Both the position numbers and the translations under genes were made by a program. Below, one piece after another: positions 1-10,906 of a stretch of DNA of 64,000 bases; position 1 is the first letter of the stretch; the number at the start of each line of letters is the position of its first letter. The notes under the pieces are model-generated. The model was given only the letters and a program-made list of their open reading frames with translations. It had not been told where the DNA came from and made no database searches. This DNA comes from Stutzerimonas stutzeri (GTDB lineage: Bacteria > Pseudomonadota > Gammaproteobacteria > Pseudomonadales > Pseudomonadaceae). The stretch lies in the NCBI RefSeq assembly GCF_024448895.1, contig NZ_JAMOIC010000004.1, positions 248,001-312,000 on the forward strand. The letters are read 5' to 3'.

Positions 1-426
1 CTCGGCGTGCAGGTATCGATCGATCTGGCGCTCATCGAGTTGCCTGAAGTGCACGGTGTAACGTACGCAGTCGATCTGTGCAGACCCGGTTCGGCTGTCC
101 AGCAATACCAACCCGGTCAGAAAATCCAAGCTTTTTCCGCTGCACGCTTGCAGTTGCCGTTTGGCTCGGTCAAACGTGTGGGGTTTGCCTAGGATGCTGT
201 GCTCCAGCACGGCCACCTGATCTGATCCGATGATGAGGTGGTCTCGATGGCTTCCGGTCAATGCTTGAGCTTTTTCATAGGCCAGCCGGCGCACCAGTTG
301 GTCTGGCAGCTCGTCAGCACGTGCGGTTTCATCTATCTCCGGTGCGCTGCATTCGAATGCCAGCCTCAGGCGTGAGAGAAGCTCGCGTCGATAGCGAGAG
401 CTGGATGCGAGAAGCAGTTGGCGCAT
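1..426 (-). CDS. maf: Maf-family nucleotide pyrophosphatase (3' part missing)
   Basis: The protein starts at the ATG at 426 (MRQLLLASSSRYRREL) and runs off the left edge, so only about 142 N-terminal residues are visible. The N-terminal LLLASSS-RR segment, the ETARADELP stretch and the IIGSDQVAVL segment are typical of Maf proteins, which hydrolyse non-canonical or standard nucleoside triphosphates to monophosphates and have been linked to septum formation. Several paralogues exist; the position divergent from yceD-rpmF-plsX points to the YceF-type member, which favours 7-methyl-GTP in E. coli. It is transcribed away from yceD, with about 105 bases of shared upstream sequence. Confidence 0.88.
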   Translation of the reverse strand, partial: MRQLLLASSSRYRRELLSRLRLAFECSAPEIDETARADELPDQLVRRLAYEKAQALTGSHRDHLIIGSDQVAVLEHSILGKPHTFDRAKRQLQACSGKSLDFLTGLVLLDSRTGSAQIDCVRYTVHFRQLDERQIDRYLHAE

Positions 427-493
427 TTTCCTTCCTTTTATATGGGAGTCAGTTTTGACTGTCGGGGGAGCTAAATTATGGGGTTGAATTCCT

Positions 494-522
494 TTGACAG
501 TCGAGGAGCGCATCCCTAGAAT
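494..522 (+). promoter_or_regulatory. Predicted sigma-70 promoter of the yceD-rpmF-plsX-fab cluster
   Basis: A perfect TTGACA (494-499) and TAGAAT (517-522) are separated by 17 bases. Transcription should begin near 528-530, only a few bases before the yceD start codon at 532, leaving almost no 5' leader. No Shine-Dalgarno sequence lies between the -10 box and the ATG. Confidence 0.7.
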
Positions 523-531
523 GCCGCGCTT

Positions 532-1059
532 ATGTTGAAAGGACCAATACCTCCGCACGTTGATCCGCGCAAGCTCGCCGACCGAGCGGCTGCCCTTAAG
601 GGTGAGCTGCAATTGTCTGAGCTGAAGCGGCTTGTCGATCCTCTTGAGGACGATAAGGGTGTGGTGCACGTCAGTTTTGAGTTCGGGCGTGACGAGCAGC
701 GTGCTGTGGTTATCCACAGCGAGCTGGATGTTGAGGTAACCATGATTTGCCAGCGCTGTCTGGAGCCGGTTGTTCTTCCTATTCACAGCGAGTGCGATTA
801 TGCCGTTGTGAATGAAGGGTCGAGCAGTCAGCACCTGCCTAAGGGCTACGACGTGCTGGAAGTGGGAGAGGATCCTCTGGATCTGCTGGCGCTGGTTGAA
901 GAGGAGCTTCTGCTTGCTCTTCCGATTGTTCCACTCCATGACCAAGAAATTTGCCAGCCGCCGGCTGGGCCTGATGAGCCCGAGCCGAATGAGGACGAGG
1001 TATCGCGGTCCAACCCGTTCAGCGTACTGGCTCAGTTAAAGCGTGACCCAAACGTTTAG
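532..1059 (+). CDS. yceD: YceD family protein (DUF177), 23S rRNA accumulation factor
   Basis: This 175-residue acidic protein matches the YceD/DUF177 family: N-terminal PPHVDPRKLADR segment, central QRCLEPV motif near residue 76, and an acidic C-terminal half ending close to NPFSVLAQLK. YceD supports 23S rRNA accumulation and is found beside rpmF in most bacteria and in plastid relatives. It lies 12 bases upstream of rpmF, as in other gammaproteobacteria, so the two are almost certainly co-transcribed. The start at 532 is chosen because the N-terminal sequence from there is family-like, although no Shine-Dalgarno precedes it and the predicted promoter abuts it. Confidence 0.93.
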   Translation: MLKGPIPPHVDPRKLADRAAALKGELQLSELKRLVDPLEDDKGVVHVSFEFGRDEQRAVVIHSELDVEVTMICQRCLEPVVLPIHSECDYAVVNEGSSSQHLPKGYDVLEVGEDPLDLLALVEEELLLALPIVPLHDQEICQPPAGPDEPEPNEDEVSRSNPFSVLAQLKRDPNV

Positions 1060-1071
1060 GAGTTGATCCCA

Positions 1072-1254
1072 ATGGCTGTTCAGCAGAACAAAAAATCCCG
1101 TTCCGCCCGTGACATGCGTCGTTCCCATGACGCACTCGAGCCGAACGCCCTGTCCGTGGAAAAGAGCACCGGTGAAGTTCACCTGCGCCATCACGTTTCC
1201 CCGGAAGGTTTCTACCGTGGTCGTAAAGTGATCGACAAGGGCGCTGACGAGTAA
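1072..1254 (+). CDS. rpmF: 50S ribosomal protein L32
   Basis: The 60-residue protein [20 protein letters not shown]... is a clear bacterial L32, a small basic protein of the large ribosomal subunit. The ATG at 1072 is preceded by AGGAG at 1058-1062, which overlaps the end of yceD. An in-frame TTG at 1063 would only add three residues that the family lacks. The zinc-binding cysteines of some L32 proteins are absent, as is usual in gammaproteobacteria. It is followed after three bases by plsX. Confidence 0.97.
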   Translation: MAVQQNKKSRSARDMRRSHDALEPNALSVEKSTGEVHLRHHVSPEGFYRGRKVIDKGADE

Positions 1255-1257
1255 ATC

Positions 1258-2328
1258 TTGTCTGTCCCGGTCATAGCGATCGATGCAATGGGTGGGGACT
1301 TCGGTCCCCACTGCATTGTCCCGGCCAGTCTCAAATGCCTGGCTGAAGTCCCCTCGCTGCATCTGGCCCTTGTCGGCCAATCCTCTATTGTTGAAGAACT
1401 CATCGCCCAAACCCAGGGTGTCGACCGCTCGCGCCTGAACGTTATTGATGCCGAAGAGGTGATCGGCATGGATGAGCGTCCTGCCCAGGCTTTGCGCACC
1501 AAGCCTCGTGCCTCCATGCGAGTTGCCCTTGAGCTCGTGCGTGATGGTCAAGCCCATGCCTGTGTCAGTGCGGGTAATACTGGGGCGTTAATGGCGCTCG
1601 CCAGGCAGATTCTCAAGACGCTGCCTGGGGTCGACCGGCCGGCGATGATGACTGCAATTCCCACTCTCAAGGGGCCATGCCTATTACTTGATCTTGGGGC
1701 TAACGTGGATTGCTCCGCCGAACAGCTCTATCAGTTCGCGGTGATGGGGTCGGTTGCGGCGCAAAGCTTCGGTATCGACCGGCCGCGTGTTTCTTTATTG
1801 AACATAGGCACCGAAGAAATCAAAGGAAATCAGCAGGTCAAGGCTGCGGCCTGCCTTCTGCAGCAAGCGGCCGATATCAATTACCAGGGCTTCGCCGAAG
1901 GCGACGGGCTGTTTCGTGGCGAGACCGACGTAGCCGTATGTGACGGATTTGTAGGAAACATTCTCCTTAAGTCCAGCGAAGGCCTTGCCCATATGGTTGC
2001 AGTTCGTGTCGAGGCGCTCTTCCGGCGATCATTGTTCTCGCGGCTGGTCGGGGTGCTGGCTCTTCCACTTTTGCGACAGCTGCGTGCGGACCTGCGTCCT
2101 GCGCAATACAACGGTGCCAGTTTTCTCGGCCTTCAGGGAATCGTCGTTAAAAGCCATGGCGGTGCAGGGGCGGAGGGTTTTCGTGCAGCTATCCTGCGAG
2201 CAGCGCAGGATCTAGAGCACAACTTGCCCGAGCAGCTGCACAGTCGGCTTGAGCATATGCTGGTGACCAGTCGGTCGATTAATGCCGGGAATGATGTGAC
2301 CGCCGCCGGCAGCTCGCCATCCAACTGA
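1258..2328 (+). CDS. plsX: Phosphate acyltransferase PlsX
   Basis: This 356-residue protein makes acyl-phosphate from acyl-ACP, the first committed substrate for PlsY in membrane phospholipid synthesis. The N-terminus [12 protein letters not shown] is the PlsX signature, and GNTGAL (about residue 107), [11 protein letters not shown] and VKSHGGA are further family motifs. The start is a TTG three bases after the rpmF stop; no in-frame ATG would keep the conserved N-terminus and there is no strong Shine-Dalgarno, so translation is probably coupled to rpmF. Its position before fabD links phospholipid and fatty-acid synthesis. Confidence 0.96.
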   Translation: MSVPVIAIDAMGGDFGPHCIVPASLKCLAEVPSLHLALVGQSSIVEELIAQTQGVDRSRLNVIDAEEVIGMDERPAQALRTKPRASMRVALELVRDGQAHACVSAGNTGALMALARQILKTLPGVDRPAMMTAIPTLKGPCLLLDLGANVDCSAEQLYQFAVMGSVAAQSFGIDRPRVSLLNIGTEEIKGNQQVKAAACLLQQAADINYQGFAEGDGLFRGETDVAVCDGFVGNILLKSSEGLAHMVAVRVEALFRRSLFSRLVGVLALPLLRQLRADLRPAQYNGASFLGLQGIVVKSHGGAGAEGFRAAILRAAQDLEHNLPEQLHSRLEHMLVTSRSINAGNDVTAAGSSPSN

Positions 2329-2387
2329 AATTCGATGCGCCTCAAGGGCGTTTTCTTCCAGACGAACAACCATAAGAGAGCGGTTTC

Positions 2388-3326
2388 ATGTCTGCATCAC
2401 TTGCATTCGTCTTTCCGGGTCAAGGCTCCCAGGCCGTTGGTATGCTGGCTGAGCATGGTGCCCACCAATCAATGATCATTGACACCTTTGCAGAAGCTTC
2501 GTCTGCGCTAGGCTACGATCTGTGGGAGCTCTGCCAGCAGGGCCCAGACGAGCGGCTGAATCAGACCGACAGAACCCAGCCAGCCATTCTTGCCGCTTCG
2601 ATCGCTCTCTGGCGGTTGTGGTTGGCGGAAGGTGGCGTGAAGCCGGCATATTTAGCAGGGCACAGCCTGGGCGAATACTCCGCGCTTGTGGCGGCGGGCA
2701 GTCTGCCATTTCACGATGCGGTAAAGTTGGTTGAGCTCCGTGGCCAGCTTATGCAGCAAGCGGTGCCTGTCGGTACTGGCGGCATGGCGGCGATCCTTGG
2801 TCTTGACGACGCTGACGTCCTGGCTGCCTGCGGCGAAGTGGCGCAAGGCGAAGTCGTTAGCGCTGTCAATTTCAATGCCCCGGGCCAAGTTGTGATCGCC
2901 GGCAGCGCTGCGGCTGTAGAACGGGCCATCGAGGCTTGCAAGGCAAAAGGTGCCAAGCGCGCCATGCCCCTGCCGGTCAGTGTGCCGTCGCATTGCGAGC
3001 TGATGCGTCCTGCAGCGGAACGCTTTGCCGACGCCATCAATCAGGCCGCGTGGCAAGCGCCTGAGCTCCCTCTGGTCCAGAATGTCAGCGCGGAGATCGT
3101 TTCCGATCTCGATACCCTCAGACGAAATCTTTTGGCTCAGCTCTACAGTCCGGTTCGCTGGGTGGAGACTATCGTTGTGTTGAATGGGGGCGGTGTTACC
3201 GAGCTGGTTGAATGCGGCCCCGGAAAGGTGCTCTCGGGTCTTAACAAGCGCTGCGTCAAGGGTATTAATACCTACAATCTGGACACCCCGGAAGCTTTCG
3301 CCGCCGCGCGCGGCGCACTGGTCTGA
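2388..3326 (+). CDS. fabD: Malonyl-CoA:ACP transacylase FabD
   Basis: This 312-residue cytoplasmic enzyme loads malonyl groups from CoA onto acyl carrier protein to feed fatty-acid elongation. Visible motifs are FPGQGSQ at the N-terminus, the nucleophile elbow GHSLGEYSAL with Ser93, and the VPSHCELM segment carrying the catalytic histidine near residue 201. Length and motifs are normal for gammaproteobacterial FabD. It lies between plsX and fabG with short gaps and no visible terminator, so it should be part of the same transcript. Confidence 0.97.
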   Translation: MSASLAFVFPGQGSQAVGMLAEHGAHQSMIIDTFAEASSALGYDLWELCQQGPDERLNQTDRTQPAILAASIALWRLWLAEGGVKPAYLAGHSLGEYSALVAAGSLPFHDAVKLVELRGQLMQQAVPVGTGGMAAILGLDDADVLAACGEVAQGEVVSAVNFNAPGQVVIAGSAAAVERAIEACKAKGAKRAMPLPVSVPSHCELMRPAAERFADAINQAAWQAPELPLVQNVSAEIVSDLDTLRRNLLAQLYSPVRWVETIVVLNGGGVTELVECGPGKVLSGLNKRCVKGINTYNLDTPEAFAAARGALV

Positions 3327-3340
3327 ACTAGGAGATATTT

Positions 3341-4084
3341 ATGAATCTGCAAGGCAAAGTCGCTCTGGTGACGGGTGCTAGCCGCGGTATTGGCCAGGCC
3401 ATTGCGCTTGAGCTTGGTCGGCAGGGTGCCATCGTGATTGGCACTGCGACTTCCTCTTCAGGCGCCGAGCGTATCGCTGAAACGTTAAAGGAAAATGGCA
3501 TCGAAGGTGCGGGTCTGGTGCTGGACGTCACAAGTGACGAGTCCGTAGCTACCACACTGGAGCATATTCAACAGCATCTCGGTCAGCCCGCCATCCTTGT
3601 CAATAATGCAGGCATCACCCGCGATAATCTGATGTTGCGGATGAAGGATGACGAATGGCATGACGTGATCAATACCAATCTCAGCAGCTTGTATCGGCTC
3701 ACCAAAGGCGTTTTGCGGGGGATGACGAAGGCCCGCTGGGGCAGAATTATCAGTATCGGTTCGGTGGTGGGTGCCATGGGCAACGCCGGGCAGGTAAACT
3801 ACGCCGCAGCCAAGGCCGGGCTTGAAGGTTTTAGCCGGGCATTGGCGCGTGAAGTCGGTTCGCGAGGCATTACGGTCAATGCGGTTGCACCTGGCTTCAT
3901 CGATACGGATATGACGCGTGAGCTGCCTGAAGCTCAGCGTGACGCATTGCTGGGGCAGATCCCTTTGGGGCGTCTCGGCCAAGCGGAAGAGATTGCCAAG
4001 GTTGTCGCTTTTCTGGCTTCGGACGGTGCTGCCTATGTCACGGGAGCAACGGTTCCGGTGAACGGCGGCATGTACATGAGCTAG
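3341..4084 (+). CDS. fabG: 3-oxoacyl-ACP reductase FabG
   Basis: This 247-residue short-chain dehydrogenase reduces 3-oxoacyl-ACP with NADPH in each fatty-acid elongation cycle. It shows the cofactor motif GASRGIG near residue 14, the NNAG motif, the GSVVGAMGNAGQ segment with the catalytic serine, the YAAAK active site (Tyr-x-x-x-Lys near 150-154), and the C-terminal GGMYMS typical of FabG. AGGAG at 3330-3334 precedes the ATG. It directly follows fabD and precedes acpP, the classical fab order, which separates it from the many other dehydrogenases of this fold. Confidence 0.97.
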   Translation: MNLQGKVALVTGASRGIGQAIALELGRQGAIVIGTATSSSGAERIAETLKENGIEGAGLVLDVTSDESVATTLEHIQQHLGQPAILVNNAGITRDNLMLRMKDDEWHDVINTNLSSLYRLTKGVLRGMTKARWGRIISIGSVVGAMGNAGQVNYAAAKAGLEGFSRALAREVGSRGITVNAVAPGFIDTDMTRELPEAQRDALLGQIPLGRLGQAEEIAKVVAFLASDGAAYVTGATVPVNGGMYMS

Positions 4085-4163
4085 CGTGACGCCAAGTCAT
4101 CATGCAGTAATGAAGGCTGGTCCGTTTCGTTATAAAACTGCGGTTTTGATATAGACAGATGGT

Positions 4164-4193
4164 TGAAAGCGGAGTCATGCTTGCCCGCTTTCA
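4164..4193. repeat. 9-bp perfect inverted repeat just upstream of the acpP -35 box
   Basis: TGAAAGCGG (4164-4172) and CCGCTTTCA (4185-4193) form a perfect inverted repeat with a 12-base gap that ends two bases before the predicted acpP -35 box. No T-tract follows, so it is a poor intrinsic terminator for fabG. It could be an operator, a weak transcript end for fabG, or chance. Confidence 0.5.
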
Positions 4194-4195
4194 GC

Positions 4196-4223
4196 TTGAA
4201 ATGCGGAAAACGCTTTCTATACA
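4196..4223 (+). promoter_or_regulatory. Predicted sigma-70 promoter of acpP
   Basis: TTGAAA (4196-4201) and TATACA (4218-4223) are separated by 16 bases. A start near 4230 gives a leader of roughly 44 bases before the acpP ATG. A dedicated strong promoter fits the very high demand for acyl carrier protein compared with the other fab genes. Confidence 0.75.
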
Positions 4224-4273
4224 CTACCGCGCAGACCAGCTGCCTGATTTTTCCATAGGAGTGAAAACAAGGT

Positions 4274-4510
4274 ATGAGCACCATCGAAGAACGCGTCAAG
4301 AAAATCGTTGCTGAGCAACTTGGCGTCAAAGAAGAGGAAGTCACCAACAGCGCTTCCTTCGTCGAAGACCTGGGTGCCGACTCCCTTGACACCGTTGAGC
4401 TGGTGATGGCTCTGGAAGAGGAATTCGAGACTGAAATCCCTGACGAGCAAGCTGAGAAGATCACCACTGTTCAAGAAGCAATCGATTACATCAACGCGCA
4501 CGCGCAGTAA
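4274..4510 (+). CDS. acpP: Acyl carrier protein AcpP
   Basis: This 78-residue acidic protein carries growing acyl chains on a 4'-phosphopantetheine arm. The attachment serine is Ser37 in GADSLD, and the flanking sequence from [19 protein letters not shown] is essentially invariant in the family. It sits between fabG and fabF, has its own predicted promoter upstream and a strong terminator downstream, and should be one of the most abundantly expressed genes in the window. Confidence 0.98.
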
Positions 4511-4535
4511 GTTGTAATCCTGCTTCGAACCAGTA

Positions 4536-4575
4536 AGCCGCACTGCTCCTAAACAGAGCAGTGCGGCTTTTGTTT
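4536..4575 (+). terminator. Intrinsic terminator after acpP
   Basis: AGCCGCACTGCTC (4536-4548) pairs perfectly with GAGCAGTGCGGCT (4556-4568) around a 7-base loop and is followed by a T-rich run. It probably ends most acpP transcripts and sets fabF expression apart. Confidence 0.88.
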
Positions 4576-4691
4576 GAGTTAGTTGTACCAGCTGGTCGTG
4601 CCGATTGGCCGATGTCTGTGAAGGCCCGGCTCGTTGTCCGTTGCGAATGCAAGCGGCGAAGAGTGTGGCGAATAATGCAAGGAGAATTGCT

Positions 4692-5936
4692 GTGTCGCGT
4701 AGACGCGTCGTAATCACCGGGATGGGCATGCTATCGCCGCTGGGTAACGATGTGCCAAGCAGCTGGCAGGGTATTCTCGCCGGCCGCAGTGGTATCGGCC
4801 TGATTGAGCACATGGATCTTTCCGCCTACTCCACTCGCTTTGGCGGATCAGTAAAGAATTTCGACGTTGAGCAGTATCTGCCAGCGAAAGAGGCGCGCAA
4901 GCTCGATCTCTTCATCCAGTACGGCCTGGCTGCCAGTTTCCAGGCGGTGCGTGATTCCGGACTGGAAATTACCGATGCCAATCGCGAGCGCATCGGCGTG
5001 GCCATGGGCTCCGGAATTGGCGGTCTGACCAATATTGAGAACAGCTGCAAGGCCCTCATCGAGCAGGGACCACGGCGCATCTCGCCGTTTTTCGTCCCCG
5101 GCTCGATCATCAATATGGTTTCGGGCTTTCTGTCGATCCATCTGGGGCTGCAAGGTCCAAACTACGCTATCGCTACAGCCTGTACGACTGGTACGCATTG
5201 CATCGGTATGGCCGCACGTAACATCGCTTACGGTGAAGCTGACGTCATGGTTGCAGGCGGTTCGGAAATGGCAGCAAGTGGTCTGGGAATCGGCGGCTTC
5301 GCCGCGGCCAGGGCGCTATCGACGCGCAACGATGATCCGGCTGCAGCAAGCCGGCCGTGGGACAAGGACCGGGACGGCTTCGTATTGTCCGATGGTGCTG
5401 GCGCACTGGTTCTTGAAGAGCTCGAGCATGCCAAGGCACGCGGTGCAAAAATTTATGCGGAGCTGATCGGTTTCGGCATGAGTGCAGATGCGTTTCATAT
5501 GACCTCGCCGCCGGACGATGGCGCAGGTGCCGCTCGTTGCATCCGAAACGCGATCGTGGATGCCGGCATAGATACCGCCCAGGTCCATTACATCAATGCT
5601 CACGGTACTTCGACACCGGCCGGTGACAAGGCTGAGGCGGCTGCGATCAGAACGGTGTTCGGCAGTCATGCTTATGATCTGTCGGTAAGCTCGACCAAAT
5701 CCATGGTGGGGCATCTGCTAGGTGCTGCAGGCGCAGTAGAGGCGATATTCAGTGTGCTCGCCATCCGCGATCAGGTGGCGCCGCCGACGATCAACCTCGA
5801 TGAGCCTGGTGAGGGCTGCGATCTCGACTTCGTACCGCATGTGGCAAAGCCCCGGACAATCGATGTCGCTGTCTCGAATTCATTTGGTTTCGGTGGTACC
5901 AATGGTTCGCTGGTATTCCGCCGGTTCACCGAGTGA
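4692..5936 (+). CDS. fabF: Beta-ketoacyl-ACP synthase II FabF
   Basis: This 414-residue condensing enzyme elongates acyl-ACP with malonyl-ACP. The catalytic triad is visible as Cys164 in TACTTG, His in HGTSTPAGD and His in GHLLGAAG, and the C-terminus [15 protein letters not shown] is typical. The GTG at 4692 is chosen because [12 protein letters not shown] matches the family N-terminus and AAGGAG lies at 4679-4684; the open frame extends upstream to 4605 without family-like sequence. It overlaps pabC by four bases. Confidence 0.96.
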   Translation: MSRRRVVITGMGMLSPLGNDVPSSWQGILAGRSGIGLIEHMDLSAYSTRFGGSVKNFDVEQYLPAKEARKLDLFIQYGLAASFQAVRDSGLEITDANRERIGVAMGSGIGGLTNIENSCKALIEQGPRRISPFFVPGSIINMVSGFLSIHLGLQGPNYAIATACTTGTHCIGMAARNIAYGEADVMVAGGSEMAASGLGIGGFAAARALSTRNDDPAAASRPWDKDRDGFVLSDGAGALVLEELEHAKARGAKIYAELIGFGMSADAFHMTSPPDDGAGAARCIRNAIVDAGIDTAQVHYINAHGTSTPAGDKAEAAAIRTVFGSHAYDLSVSSTKSMVGHLLGAAGAVEAIFSVLAIRDQVAPPTINLDEPGEGCDLDFVPHVAKPRTIDVAVSNSFGFGGTNGSLVFRRFTE

Positions 5937-6750
5937 CACTGAGCTGGGTGGACGGACAGCCCTCTGATGGGTTGTCTGTTCATGATCGAGGGCTCGCTTA
6001 CGGTGACGGCCTGTTTGAAACGATCAAGGTTGTAGACGGCCGTCCGGAACTACTAGATCGGCACCTCGACAGGTTGAAGCGAGGCTGCCGGACCCTGGCG
6101 ATTCCCTGCAATAGCGAAGCGCTACGCAGGCAGCTCACGGCTTTCAGCGTTGAGCTTGTCGACGGTGTGGCCAAGTTGATTGTCAGTCGCGGCGAGGGTA
6201 GACGGGGTTATGCCCAGCCCGACCCCGTTATTCCGCGAACCATCATTCTCGGGTCTCCCTTTCCAAACTATCCAGACGCTCACTCCACGCAGGGAGTGAA
6301 ACTTTACTCCTGCACGACTCGCCTTGCAGAGCAGCCACTTCTTGCCGGCCTCAAGCACCTCAATCGACTGGAACAGGTTCTCGCCCGTAGTGAATGGCAG
6401 GATCCCGCCTATGCCGAAGGATTGATGCGAGATATGTCCGGGCGCGTTATAGAAGGCGTCTTCAGCAACCTGTTTATTATCGAGTCTGGCAAGCTTTTGA
6501 CGCCTGCGCTTGATCGGTGCGGTGTCGCCGGAGTGATGCGAGAAGAGCTGCTGGAGAGGGCTGGCTTGATTGGAGTCGATACCCTGGTCACGGACATCAC
6601 GCTCGAACGCCTACTCGATGCTGACGAGGTGTTCATGTGCAACAGCTTGTATGGCGTTTGGCCTGTGCGGCAAATCGAGGCCTGTGTCTGGTCGGTGGGT
6701 CCGCTCACACGTAAACTTCAGCGTCTGGTAGCTGATCTGTCGAGCAACAC

Positions 6751-6754
<4 letters not shown>
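5933..6754 (+). CDS. pabC: 4-amino-4-deoxychorismate lyase PabC
   Basis: This 273-residue PLP enzyme of fold type IV converts 4-amino-4-deoxychorismate to p-aminobenzoate and pyruvate for folate synthesis. Recognisable parts are the [12 protein letters not shown] segment near residue 20, the [14 protein letters not shown] segment with the PLP lysine, and a VFSNLFI stretch; the alternative, a branched-chain aminotransferase-like protein, is less likely given the fabF-pabC-mltG order. The GTG start overlaps the fabF stop as GTGA, and the stop overlaps the mltG start in the same way, so translation is coupled on both sides. Confidence 0.93.
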
Positions 6755-9429
<2,675 letters not shown>

Positions 9430-9460
9430 AATCCACCGGAATTGTTGTTAGGAATACCGC

Positions 9461-9817
9461 ATGAGCTTGCCTGCAAACCTTGGTCCGCGTAACGGCATTC
9501 TGTCTCTGACGATCAAGGACAAGTCCGTGCTTTATGCGGCGTTCATGCCTTTCATCAAGCATGGCGGATTGTTCATCCCTACCAACAAGAGCTACAAGCT
9601 GGGCGATGAAGTGTTCATGCTTCTCAGCCTGATGGACGAGCCTGAGAAAATTCCGGTTGCAGGTAAAGTCGTCTGGATCACCCCCAAAGGCGCACAGGGC
9701 AATCGGGCGGCTGGGGTAGGTGTGCAGTTCAACGAGGGTGACTCGACCGCTCGTAACAAAATCGAAACCTATCTTGCTGGCGCAATGAAGTCCGATCGTC
9801 CCACCCACACCATGTAA
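9461..9817 (+). CDS. pilZ: Type IV pilus assembly protein PilZ
   Basis: This 118-residue single-domain PilZ protein is the founding type needed for type IV pilus biogenesis and twitching motility. The GILSLTIKDKSVLYAAFMPF start and the KVVWITPKGAQGNRAAGVGVQF segment match Pseudomonas PilZ. The canonical c-di-GMP motif RxxxR is not visible, consistent with the known inability of the Pseudomonas pilus PilZ to bind c-di-GMP. It lies between holB and tatD, the usual place. Confidence 0.95.
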   Translation: MSLPANLGPRNGILSLTIKDKSVLYAAFMPFIKHGGLFIPTNKSYKLGDEVFMLLSLMDEPEKIPVAGKVVWITPKGAQGNRAAGVGVQFNEGDSTARNKIETYLAGAMKSDRPTHTM

Positions 9818-9938
9818 CCCGGCGTACTGCTCGCCTATTCCCTTTTAGTTTCCCTCCTGCATTGCGCGGATCGATCCGGCGGCGACCTGCTGACCGTCTT
9901 TGCCTTACAATCACCGGCTTTTGGTTCGGATGATATTC

Positions 9939-10724
9939 ATGCTGGTCGACTCGCATTGCCACCTGGATCGTCTCGATCTCTCCGCACATGATGGCTGTCT
10001 CGACAAAGCCCTTGATGCTGCGCGTGAGTGTGGCGTAGGGCATTTCCTCTGTATAGGCGTGAGCGCTGATAACACCGCGGCAGTCAAGGCACTCGCGCAG
10101 CGATACAAGGATGTTGACTGTTCAGTTGGCGTGCACCCGCTGGATCTCAAGCCTGGTACCGAACCTGCGCTGGACTGGCTGCTCGGTGAGCTGGAGGCGC
10201 CCGGCGTAGTTGCGATTGGCGAGACGGGGCTCGATTACCACTATGAACCCGAGGCCGCGGAACTGCAGCAGGAGTCCTTTCGGCTGCATCTGGAGGCGGC
10301 GCAGATCTGCGGCAAACCAGTGATCGTCCATACTCGTGCCGCGCGGTCGGACACGTTGGACCTGCTTCGTGAGGCGGCTTTGACTCAGGCCGGCGTGCTG
10401 CACTGCTTCACCGAAGACTGGGACATGGCCAAGGCGGCACTGGACCTGGGTTTTTACATCTCGCTATCCGGTATCGTCACGTTTCGCAATGCTGATGCAC
10501 TGCGGGATGTGGCGCGTCGCGTTCCGGCGGATCGTCTGCTGGTGGAAACGGACTCACCCTACTTGGCACCAATTCCCTATCGGGGCAAATCGAACCTGCC
10601 GCAATACGTACGCGAAGTGGCCGAGTTCCTGGCTGACTTGCGCGGTGTCGATTTCGAAACCTTGGCTTCACAGACCACTGCCAATTTTAAACGGCTGTTC
10701 CCGCTGGCCCGCATCGGTTTCTGA
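9939..10724 (+). CDS. tatD: TatD-family metal-dependent hydrolase
   Basis: This 261-residue TIM-barrel protein belongs to the TatD/YcfH group of metal-dependent nucleases and hydrolases. Metal ligands are visible in DSHCHLD at the N-terminus, GETGLDYH near residue 90, HTRAA and ETDSPYLAP. Family members act as 3'-5' DNases, and the copy beside holB/pilZ is generally called YcfH. The ATG at 9939 gives the usual MLVDSHCH start; an ATG three codons upstream at 9930 is an alternative. A short hairpin just after the stop could end the cluster transcript. Confidence 0.9.
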   Translation: MLVDSHCHLDRLDLSAHDGCLDKALDAARECGVGHFLCIGVSADNTAAVKALAQRYKDVDCSVGVHPLDLKPGTEPALDWLLGELEAPGVVAIGETGLDYHYEPEAAELQQESFRLHLEAAQICGKPVIVHTRAARSDTLDLLREAALTQAGVLHCFTEDWDMAKAALDLGFYISLSGIVTFRNADALRDVARRVPADRLLVETDSPYLAPIPYRGKSNLPQYVREVAEFLADLRGVDFETLASQTTANFKRLFPLARIGF

Positions 10725-10906
10725 TTGCGGCCAGCCGTCGCAGGCTGGTCATACGCAAGCCAGGAACTCGGCGGGCATGTACAATCCGCGCCGCTTCGAG
10801 ATGCCTTCCGAGACGTCGAGCATCGACGCAACGGGTGCATTCGAATCCATGCGTCGCGGCTCCTGTTTTCGGCGACCACTCGTCACAACCCAGACAAGGT
10901 GACGTC

